The notes below the pieces were generated by a model, which saw only the letters and a program-made list of their open reading frames with translations, was not told the DNA's origin and did no database searches. DNA of 64,000 bases from Ciona savignyi (Eukaryota; Chordata; Ascidiacea; Phlebobranchia; Cionidae): NCBI GenBank assembly GCA_000149265.1, contig CH002622.1, forward strand, positions 83,698 through 147,697. Reading direction: 5' to 3'. Both the position numbers and the translations under genes were made by a program. Of this stretch, positions 49,669-61,600 are shown piece after piece. Position 1 is the first letter of the stretch; each line of letters starts with the position of its first letter.

Positions 49669-52600
49669 ATGGAAAACAAGTTTATATTTTTGAATTTATT
49701 TGCGATATACGGGATTCTAACGACGTCAAGTTTCGCAACAAACGCCCGACAGGATAATTATTGCGTCATCAGTCCTGCATTCAACGAAAGTTTCAAGTTC
49801 AACTTGTGGTTGATGGTTCCTTTCCTGGAGCAATTCAAGTTCGGAAAGGCAAAAATCGAACCAGCGGTCGAACGGGCGCTGTACGACGGGGTAGAACTGC
49901 ATTTAAAGCAGTACGGTGATGAAACTGGCAGAATTTTTAACGTAAGTTCATATTCACTTACATTAGAAAACCCTATGACGGTACACATCATATTCAACAC
50001 ATATATTTATGTAATTTTTATAATGTTTCAAAAATGAAAACAAAATTTTCAAGATTGTCTTAATGTTTTGTACTGAATGCTGCTCCATGTACGCCGGTTG
50101 TTTGACAGTGTTGTCATGGCCCGAGACACAATTATTAAAGACGTGATCGAGACATATTATTTATTTTATATACAATAAATACTGGTAGAATCGGTTAAAT
50201 ACACTGATTCTACCAGTATTTATTGTATACCTACGTTTTTATAATTGTTAACCGATGTTAATCATTTGTAAGAATTAAACATGACAAACTACATTAAACT
50301 GATCAAATACATCATTTAAATTTGCATATAAGCAATGTTACTTGCCTTAGACATAACTAGAATTAATATTTAAACTGAACTGAACCGAATTGGACGTCAG
50401 TATTCAGAGTAATTTGTGACCTTTTTTACCGAGCCAAGTTTCGAACCCATGATGGGCTCATCACTTGTACCGTTTTTAAATATGTATCGGTCGCGTTAAC
50501 CATTTGACCGAACGGTGTGACTTTTTTTCGGGATAAGATTCGACCCGATGATGGGCTTGTCTCTAAGACCGTTTTATTTAATTGTTATATGTATCGGTCG
50601 CGTTAACCAATCGGCCACGCGACCGTACCCAAATAGCGTAACTTACTTACATTAACTTGCGTTGAACACCCGTTCGTTCCCATCCACTCACAGCTTTACC
50701 AGCCTGAGCAGCGACGACTATGTGTGTGGCCGAATAGTTAACGCGACCGCTTCTTGCAACATTTAGTATATGTTTAGTGACGAGCCCACCATGGTTCAAA
50801 CCTTAGCTAAGTAAAGATATATAAAAAATACAATGTTTTTGTGAGTGTTCGTATCCTTTCTCGCTCCGAAGTGGATTAATTTCCACATTGCACGTAGGGT
50901 TTCGGTCTAAGATCACCAACTCGCACTAAGTGCACAATTTGGCTGTTTTGGCTTACCACAAAAAATATGCTACAGTAAAGTTTTAACTCGTTTACATACT
51001 CTGCAGTTTATTTTTTAAATTTATTTTTTTGGCTTACCACAAAAAAAAAACTTTTGTCCGCAGTCTTCGTTCTACGTCAAGTTCGAGAATACTGTTGTCA
51101 TGGGTTGTCATGAATACTGTTGTCATGGGTTGTCATGGAGAATAGTGTTGTCATGGCCCGAGACAGTATTATTAAAGACGTGATCGAGACATATTATTTA
51201 TTGTATACCTACGTTTTTATAATTGTTAACCGATGTTAATCATTTGTAAGTAATTAAACATGACAAACTACATTAAACTGATCAAATACATCATTTAAAT
51301 TTGCATATAAGCAGTGTTACTTGCCTAAGAAATAACTAGAATTAATATTTAAACTGAACCGAACCGAATTGGACGTCAGTATTCAGAGTAATTTGTGACC
51401 TTTTTAACCGAGCTAAGTTTCGAACCCATGATGGGCTCATCACTTGTACCGCTTTTGTATATGTATCGGTCGCGTTAACCAATCGGTCACACGTCGGTAC
51501 CCAAATAGCGTAACTTACTTACATTAACTTGCGTTGAACACCCGTTCGTCCCCATACACTCACAGCTTTACCAGCCTGAGCAGCGACGACTATGTGTATG
51601 GCCGAATAGTTAACGCGACCGATTCTTGCAACATTTATTATATGTTTAGTGACGAGCCCACCATGGTTCAAACCTTAGCCACGTAAAAATATACAAAAAA
51701 AACAATGTTTTTGTGAGTGTTCGTATCCTTTCGTCCGCCTCAGTAGATTAATTTCCACATTACACGTAGGGTTTCGGTCTTAGACCACCAACTCGCACTA
51801 AGTGCACAATTTGGCTGTTTTGGCTTACCACCAAAAAACTATGCTACAGTAAAGTTTTAACTCGTTTACATACTCTACAATTTATTTTTTTAATTTATTT
51901 TTTTGGCTTACCACCACAAAAAAAAATGTCCGCAGTCTTCGTTCTACGTCAAGTTCGAGAATACGGAATGCAATGCTGACGTGGCACCAAACGTTGCATC
52001 GGATATTCATGACGTCAGTCTGATAGAAGAGAACTGCACTGACGTAGGTCTCCAGACACGTGACATTGATGTGCTAATAGGGATGACGTGTGATTATACT
52101 TCGGGAAGAGTGGCAACACTGGCGAACCATTGGAATTGGCCCGTGGTGTTCCCAGGTACAAGGTAAAGAAACCAATAATAAGATTATACATTGGATAACT
52201 TAATTAGAAATTAGAATAATTTTTGACTCCTACCTGTATTACCATTGATCGTGAATACTTTTAGCAACTTGACAGAAGTACAATGTAGCAAGAAGTAAAC
52301 TACAGTGACGCCTATATACGAGCCACAAATACATAATGTTCTGGCGGGTCATCAATTCTGAGAGAACGCCGGACCGTTGTCGGTTCGAAACTTGCCGCTG
52401 GTGGCCTTTGGCAGACCATATAACGCATGTTACTTAAACCAATAGGATAGGATATTCATGTTTATCCTCGTGAGTGGGAAAACCAAGGGGGTTATCACAC
52501 GGGCAATCGTCAGATCACCTCGCGCCCATCGTCGGGTTACCGGAGCTATTGCAGTGTGTTGTGTATGATTCACACGTTGTTTTTGTTTAGTGGAACACAT

Positions 52601-55600
52601 TAATCCACTGAGTCCAATAAATATATCTTTCCTACTGTCCAAGACTTTATATTTTTAGGACCAACACCTTGGACAACAAAAACCAGCAATGTTGTCAAAC
52701 AATTACCAGACCTGGAATTACAGCTACTGACGCTGGTAAATTTGTGAGCAAACTGTTTGATTATTATCAATGGAATACCTCAGTGGTGGTATATAGCAAG
52801 TAAGTATTTTCTACTAAACTATTTGCAGTTAATCTTTGCATAAAATAGTTAAATATAGCCATTTGTGGTTTATACACGCAGATATAGTAATCCTTAAAAT
52901 CTTAAAATGTCCCGGATGATTCTATGTAATGGTTTAGTGTGGTGATCATAAACAGTAAGGTCGAAGGTTCGATACCAATTACCAAAGTGCGGTATATTCT
53001 ATCCAACATTCTATCAGGATTACGTTTTAGAATTATTTTACCGGGTTAAGGTTCGAACCCTTGCTGTGCTCGTCCCTTACACCGTTTTTTATTTATTTGG
53101 TATATGTATCGGTCGCGTTAACCATTCGGCCACACTACCGTGTGGTTTTAGAATTTCTACGTATTCCAAATTAGCACTACCAATGAGAATGCTTTCATAT
53201 TAAATGAAAAATCATCAGAATCCATGGAGAAATGGAAACCGCATCTCCCACACAAAGTTAAATTGCTAAATAATGACAAAGTTTAAAAGTAACGTCAATC
53301 AATACCTTTATAAGTTAAACACGCCGACATTTAAAGCAAATATAAAATGGCATGTACAAAGTTTGGCCCGTCATTTTACCCGGCCTATCTTTTTGAGTCC
53401 TACGGTGACGCAGCTGAATCGATTATACTAAACCATATTTGTTTTTGTTTAACTTTTTTACCGGCCAAGGTTCGAACTTCCAATGAGCTTGTCACTTATA
53501 CCATTTTTTATATACGATTGTATACTTTAAGAAAACCTTTATTGATCCTTGAAAAACCGCTCAATTTTTGGAGACGATTTTTATAGAGAATTATGCACCT
53601 ACACAAAGCGGTCGCTCTTACCATTCGGACACACGACCGTTTTATCCAGTTTAAATATTGTGCCTTTCTATTTCATGTTCCTTGCTATTTACAACCCGAT
53701 AGCAACTGAAACTAATTGAGGTTTAAAATTCCAGTTATAACAGTCACGGCGCTCATTTAAACTATGATCTGAGCACCGACTGTGGTACCATGCTGAAAGG
53801 GGTCACCGACCAGTTCATAGCGAAGAATTGGGTTCGGTACACGAACTACAACATTATATCAAGGACAAGAGACTCAGGAATAGAAGATGACGCTGTGAAT
53901 ATTCTGGAGGAAATCGGTCGAAATGCGAGAGGTGACCATGATTTTTAAGTCAATGTGGATAGGATATTCATGTTTATCCCAGTGAATGGGAAAACCATGG
54001 GGGTTAACACACGAGCAATGTGTATGATAGACACGTTCCTTTAGTATGGTAAAACCCATTAATCCGCTGGGTTCAGGCAATGTCCGTAAAGTGCCTTGTC
54101 CAAGAAAACAACCGACTAGCTAGCGACCAGTTTCGCACCTGCAACATTTTGATTTAAAGGCCAAACCGGCTGGACAATGTGAAATCCATATTAAATTTTC
54201 AACCGTAATTCGTGTTGATTAGTTTGTACCAACAACGTTGCGATGCCTAAGCTACTGACATTTACTTTGGGCGTCGAACAAGCTACCATTGGGTTGACGT
54301 TTTCTATTTCTTCGTATCCCCATAATATGGGTCGCTTGTCACACTCGCAAATAACCATTGATTCGAACAAGTCACCTAGGTCCTAGATGATTAGAATTTA
54401 TTGCGATGAGCTATTTTGGTAGTATAATGACGTCAGCATTCTACCACGATTCGCCATAAATTTCACTTTCTATTTTAGTTTCCAAATTTTGTAATATTGT
54501 CCCCTATTTTGTTTAAATAAATACCTGACAGCGAGCAGGTCACGTCGCGCTGGTGGATTCAATTTAGAAAGTAAGCCTTCGATGCTTTTAATTGAATTCC
54601 TGCGTAACCACGGTTTATTGGTCTAATAAACCAGCAAATAATGTAATGTTTACCAGCGGAAATTAGCTCCTGACGTGGTGTCATATGTGTTTAGCGATAA
54701 TCATACTCGGGACACAATACTACGCTGTACAGGCGACGTCGTACATAAATTAAACGCTTTTAAACAACGATCACATTCGGTCGATATCTGTATACAATAT
54801 TTGTTATCAAAATAGGTTTTGATGTGACCTGAAAGAAAAGTAGTCATTCCTCGCTACCCGGTAGGCTCGTGTTGACTTATCAAATAATACTAAAGCAAAC
54901 AGCCATAAATTCTCCATGTTAAAGATCACTGGACTGGTCACTACGTTTAAACTTTTCCTTCTGGTTCACTGACGACCCGACCAGACTTGCTTGGAACCTT
55001 TCATGTCGTTGAATCAACACTCATTGGTGCTCTAGAATGTTTATCTGTCAACTGTTCCCAAGTTTATTGGTTTAAATAGATTACGGGTTAAACCTTGACA
55101 CGCAAACCACAAAATTTGCTTCACAAAATCTCTCGATCCAGATGAATTTCATGCGCGCCATTACTCAGTATATTCAATGTTGGTATTACATACAGGGGCT
55201 CGCTTGTACAGGCTGTGTGCAAGGTACTTATACGCTTACAATCCTTTAAATATACCAACATTGTAATGATCACGTACTAAGAATCAGATTTAAAACATTA
55301 GGAAATAATAAGATAGAACAATCATTTTTTATCCTTGGGAAGATTTTAACAAGCCTACAAACATAAGTACCTTGATTGTGGAAACGTTATAATGCAGCTT
55401 CCCCACTTTTTAGTGCCTTTACAGGGGATGTGTTCTTACTTATACACAGATCAAACAATTAGAGGCAACTGTGGCCACAGGTTCAGCGTAATAAGAGTTA
55501 ATACATCAAATAAACGTTATCGTGTTTCGTACACAACGAAGCTATCACAATTGTAATTAATCAAATATTTATGGGACCGAACTTGACAAGTCTTTCTACA

Positions 55601-58600
55601 TCAAACGTTGCAAATGGGCTGAGCCATTCTTCGGATGCTAAACAACCATGTAATATTTACACCATATAGCAAGGATATAGGTCACAATACGAGTTACTGC
55701 AAGCTAGTTTTATCAAATGTAGTTGCGTACACTCTAATAATACAAAAGGGAGGGGGGTGGGCAGATAAATAATAAAAAAAAATACTGTTATAATAACTGA
55801 TGTTGTAATGAACTGCGTTACAAGAAATGTTGACTTTTGTAATTCCGGGTATTCCTATTGTCTACATCTACGCCCCAGTCCAATAATTAGCTCGGTGTGT
55901 ACAGTATATTGCTCGAGTGCTGATAAAACACTTCAAACTCATCTCAAGTCCATCCTTTTTCAACCAATATGCGAATTAAATATTAAGACTGGAAAAATGG
56001 AGAAAGGCACTTACTAAAATTTAAGTAAACATAATAAACACTTCTATGTAATACCTGGAAAACACATATGTTTGTGATGACAGTGGTAATGTTCGTTTTA
56101 TTTCCCGTAATTAGGAAAACACGAAAGCGCACAAACACTTGGTTGTTGTTTAAAAGCGACAGAACTTTGCATAGGTACTGACGTCACCAAAATATAAAGT
56201 GTTTACTAGAGAAAATGAAAATCGATAAAACTTTTGAAAATATGTAAAGAGGCGTAGCACGTGCGCTGGTTAGATTAGTGCAAGTATCTTGGACAGAGAC
56301 ACCCATCCGGGCTAGCCCTCTGCTGTTATTTCAATTTTATTTTCCCAGTATTTAATAATGACAAAAGAAGCTAATCACGGCACTGAAACAGGAATAGGCG
56401 CGCAAACAAAAATTTGTTAAAACATATTAATCAAAAAGGGGATAAATAAATAAATATAGCAAAAGAAGCCGTCATTTTTTTAAATTTTGTTAATTAAAGT
56501 ATTTGTGTGGGTATTGTCATGACTTACCTACGACTTGTTATTTTTATAAAATAGCCAAAACTAATATTAAATCTATTCTAGTATCGGTATGGTGCGTTGG
56601 ACGCCGAACGATGCGAAGAGTGATGCAAGTGGCGCATGAAATGGGTCTTACGAATGGGGAGTTCAGCTTCATATATCTCGACTTCTACAATACGAACACA
56701 ACATACACCTGGTCGGATGATGACGACCACTTATCTGCAGATACCGGGAATCCTAGTGTTGCAAATGAAACAGCAGGTAGAACTCTGACTGCTGGGATGG
56801 GATAATCATGTTTATTGCCGTGAATGGGAAACCCAAGAGGGTTAACACACGGGCAATCGTCAGATCACCTCGCGCCCACCGTCGGGTTACCGGAGTTATT
56901 GCAGTGTGTTGTGTGAGATTCACACGTTCCTTTAATTTGGTAGAACCCATTAATCCGCTGGGTTCAGGCAATGTCCGAAAGTGACTTGCCCAAGGACACA
57001 ACCGACTAGCTAGCGACCAGTTTCTTACCTACAACCCTTCGATTAAAAGACGACGCACTTAACCGCCCGACTAATCGGTCGTACAAACTCGGGTTTTCCC
57101 CTAGTATGGGACGCCTCCTCACTTATACACAAGTGCACTTATTAATCATGTGAAACTATAGCAGTGTCTCATAAGACTATTAAATAATAACGTACACCGG
57201 GTTAAAGCAACTATGCAAATTTATTTATCTAGTGCACTGATTAACTCTGTGGCGTACATGGCGTTCAAATAAAGTTTATCGCCCACGTTCATGAACAAAC
57301 AACAACAGCCGAACCTTTGTAACTATTTTATAGCTCCTGCGTCACCGACTGAATAAAAGAAGTCATGAACGGTAGTCGTAAATTGTCTTGTTTGTATTGA
57401 CTGCATTCATCTCGTTAAAACGATGTCCGACCGTATAGTCTGGCGGTTTAGTGCGACGCCTTTTCAACCGAAAGGTCAGGTTTAAGGTTCGAAACTGATC
57501 GCTAGCTTGTCGGTTGTGTCCTTGGGCGGATTTTGCCTGAACCCAGCGGATTAATGGATTGTACTAATGAAGAAACGGGTCTATCATACACAACACACTG
57601 CAATAGCTCCGGTAACCCGACGATGCGCGCGAGGTGATCTGACGATTGCCCGTGTGTTAACCCCCTTGGTTTTCCCATTCACGGGGATAAACATAAATAT
57701 ATCCTATCCTATCGCTGAATATCTTATTTTACCCACAGATGACGCCGACACGCGCGACGCCTTACGAGCGCTGCAAGTGGTGACTTTGTACACCGCTACG
57801 AATCCAGAGTTCAAAGAATTCTCGGACGACATAAAAGGGAAATTAGCGAACACGGAAAACGCTGAATATGGGGAATACGTGAACCCGTTTATAGCTCATT
57901 ATTATGACTCAATACGACTTGTGGTGTATGGGATTCTAGAGTGAGTTTGCTTAATTATTTTAGCTAATATTTGCATCAAATGCTTTAAATCGAAGTAGAT
58001 ACTAATTGTATAGTACTGGCCATAACAAGTCTGTTTCAAATTAAATAACGACTTGGACACTCAGATTGAAACCCATGCGATTAAACAACTTATATCAACT
58101 AAGGCCATTAAACATGAAACTTTTATAAATAAAAGTCTTTTGACTGGTACAAATACAACTGAACCCATTGACTAAGAGCCTTGCAATACATTCTCAACTG
58201 CTACCCTTTTCACTGACCCCTTTTAATAATTTTATAACCAAGTACCTTGCAACTAAAAAACCTTACAAATACTAAACATTAAACAGTACATTTTCATTGT
58301 CCGACCAGTTAGTCTGGTGGTTTAGTTCGACACCGTCAACCAAAAGGTTACAGATTCAAAACTGGTTGCTAGCTAATCGGTTGTGTCCTTGGGGAAGGCA
58401 CTTAACGAACATTTCCTGAACCCAGCGGATTAATGGGTTCTATATTTAAAGGAACGTGTGAACCATACACAACACACTGTAATAGCTTTGGTAACCCAAC
58501 GATGGGCGCGAGGTGATCTGACGATTGCCCGTGTGTTAACCCCCTTGGTTTTCCCATTCACGGGGATAAACATGAATATCCTATCCTTCATATACAGTTA

Positions 58601-61600
58601 TAACATTCCTAGGACAAGGTAGAATTGACCCTTGCGTTACCCACAGAAGCATATGTGTGGGCGTGTACAACTTTGACAATGGCTTGGAATTCACACAAAG
58701 ATTGTGGAACACACACATTAGGAGTTTGGGTCGAAACATCACATTTGATGAGAATGGCGACCGTCGGCTGGGATATTCACTTATGGACATGGACAAGGAA
58801 ACGGGAGAATTTAAAGTATGGACTCAAATTAGTTTAAACTACTTTATTTCAATGGAGAAAACTAAAAGGAGGGAAACCGCACATAAAAATAAAGATTATG
58901 ACATTAAAGTCAGTTTTAAACATGGGGTTGGAGTTAGGGTTAGTTCTGGGGTTGAGATTAGTGTTAAGAGCTTTTTAAAATTAGTTTCCATTATTTTAGG
59001 GAGCAGTGTTGCCCCTTTATTTCTGTCGGACTAGAAAAGATAAAATATGGTTTTTAACATAGAAATAAGAAAATACAGCAAAACAAAAGTAGAAATACTT
59101 CACTTACGGTTGTATGACCCAATGGTTAACTCAACCAATAGATAGGCCAATTCTACAGAAATAAATTAGCGGTTTTCTGAAACCTAGTTATTACACTGAT
59201 AAACGTCATGTTACCTCGTACCCGAAGTAGGTAAACGAAACTACTGCAATTTTTGTTTAGATGCAAACCCATTATTGTATAGAGTTGGGGGGAAATCTGT
59301 GCATATGTCCTGTTTTTTTGGGGGAGGTTTCAAAAACATACTGTTTTTTTGTATGTAGGGCTGTCCAAGCAGGTAACCGACTAGTTTGCGGGAAGGTTCG
59401 ATCACGCCACCTTTCGGCCGGCTGCTTGTTACCCAAATTGGCTGATCAAACAATAATGTATTCAGTTGTACGGTCATGTGGCCAAATGGTTAACGTGACC
59501 GATACACATACCAAATCACATACAAAACGGTCTTGGGGACGAGCTCATTATGGGTTTGAAACTAAGTCTGATAAAAAAATAACTATGATTATTTCCATAC
59601 TTAGATTGAGAAAATATACAAACTTAACCAAAATTATAAACTCAACCAAATTTATTGTAGAATATATACAAACTCAACCAAAATTACAAACATAACCAAA
59701 ATTATCGAAACAAACTTCTCCACAGGTTGTGTTGAATTACCACGCCAACACTCGGACATTTGAGGAACTTACTGCAGTGGATTGGCCTGGATCGGTTGTC
59801 CCACCTAACTACCCCGAATGTGGTTATGAGAATGAATTTTGCTTGGTTTCTATTAAACCCGATAACAGTAAGTGGTCCAAGTACATCCTCATGGGTTAAT
59901 GTTTATAGGTGGAAATATTTGGATATATTTTATTTTTTGAATAGAAAAATGGAGGAAGTAATCGTCAAATTTTCTTGTGTCCATTGTGGAGCCATTGAAG
60001 TATGTCTTACAATATTACTACGTTTTAGAACCAATTAATCCACTGAATTTGAAAAGTGCAAGGTACTTTGGCAGCCAGCGACTAGTCTCGATCCTACGAC
60101 CATCAGGTTGATCTTCCTGAATCAACGTCGAACCAGGATTGCGTTGACGGAAATAAAAACATTTCCTTCCATAAAACTTACTTAGGTAGGAAAAGTATTC
60201 AGTATATCCCTGGCCTTTAACACTTATTACCCTGAAAAAAATTAACAAGATTGTCAACCACGTATTAGCCACCACTAATTTGAAAACCCTTTGAGTAACC
60301 CCTGTATTTCTGTGTGCATAAACGTTTCGCCATCTAATTACAATTGGTATGTGAATGTGATATACAATTTTCGTTTATTTCAATAAGCAAAACTAATGGG
60401 TTCACAAGTTACCAATTCTTAATATTCAATATAAAAAAAAGATATTAACGTTAAAAAATAAAATAGAAGCAATAGGGGACTTTTTGTAAAGGGATTCATG
60501 GTGGGTATGGGGTATCCAAATCTTTTCGTTCGCATTGAAATTCACTGATAGTTTGTGCTGGGGATTAAGCTATTTAATAAGCAAGTCAATTCATGATTCC
60601 TTATAAAAATTAGGTTATTTTGGTAAATTGAATATAATTATTCCACTTGTGTTTTTCTCATTCACGTTATACATTTGAATAAAGTCAAAATGCTAAAAAC
60701 AGACGTTTTTAAATTTTTTACTGAGAGCGGTAAAGGTTTTTTGTAGAATTGATAGTCGAAGCAAACTATCTGCATGTTAGTTAAGATTACTTAGATTTTC
60801 AACCTGATTTGACCCATTTTTTACCAATGTCCTGGCAACTGGACATGTCTGTCAAGGGTGTGAAGGAAAAATAAATTGAAATTAAAACATAAACACCACA
60901 CAAATGACACAAGTTACCAAATCTCAGAAAACTGTATGTTATATTTTGGTGAGTGGGTAAATGACTATAAAGATCCATACAAAGCCCTCTATTTTCAACT
61001 ACAGGAGAAACTAAATGGGTTATTATGTTCCTTTATGTTTAAACCCTAAGTGTTGTTAGGATCAAATAAATATATTAGTTTTATATTATCCTTAATCTGC
61101 AATATCATTGAAAAGATTAACAAAATTCTCTTCCCAGCAATCTATTACATAATTGGAGCATGTACGGCGGCCATTTTGATTTCCTGCGCAGTTACAACTG
61201 TTTTGTTCAGGTGGGTGATTCTGCTTGATAATTTGACCAAAGTTACACTGTCGTTAGTAAATTTACATGATTTAATGATCGTAGCTGATAATAATCTGAT
61301 CTGTAGATTAGCCCAGTATTCAGTTCTAGTTTTAAGATGTAACAACTACGCACTGTCAAAATGGCAGCTTTTATATAAATCTCTAATTGACAAATTATTA
61401 AGGTATATAATGAAAAAAACAGAATTTACTATTTCGGCCAGTTAGTCTGGCGGTTTAGTGCGTCGCCTTTCAATCGAAAGGTTGCAGGTTCAAATCTGGT
61501 CGCTATCTAGTCGGTTATGTCCTTGAGAAATACATTTAACGGAAATTGCCTGAATCCAGTGGATTAATAGGTTCTACCAAATTGAAGGAACGTGTGAATC

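Larger units (their letters stand above)
50107..51964 (+). repeat. partial tandem duplication inside intron 1 / exon 2 of the receptor guanylyl cyclase
   Basis: Copy A (about 50107-51092) and copy B (about 51144-51964) are nearly the same sequence. Both start at AGTGTTGTCATGGCCCGAG and end in the first 29 bases of exon 2, including its acceptor (CCGCAG). Only copy B runs on into the real exon (51936). Copy A keeps a truncated exon start at 51064-51092. At the junction (51087-51135) a 25-base unit containing GTTGTCATGGGTTGTCAT is repeated. Confidence 0.9.

Noticed and set aside
49669-51092. Second functional exon 2 in copy A of the duplication
   Set aside because: It carries only the first 29 bases of the exon, then runs into repeat sequence, with no convincing donor.
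55808-56017. Possible small gene in the long cyclase intron
   Set aside because: No family resemblance, no splice or poly(A) context, and the length is expected by chance.
57567-57944. A 125-residue protein starting in a SINE
   Set aside because: Its first half is SINE and its second half is cyclase exon 6 (57739-57940), joined only by an open intron end.
61050-61445. A 131-residue membrane protein
   Set aside because: Only 61138-61210 is coding (the cyclase membrane exon); the rest is flanking intron that happens to be open.
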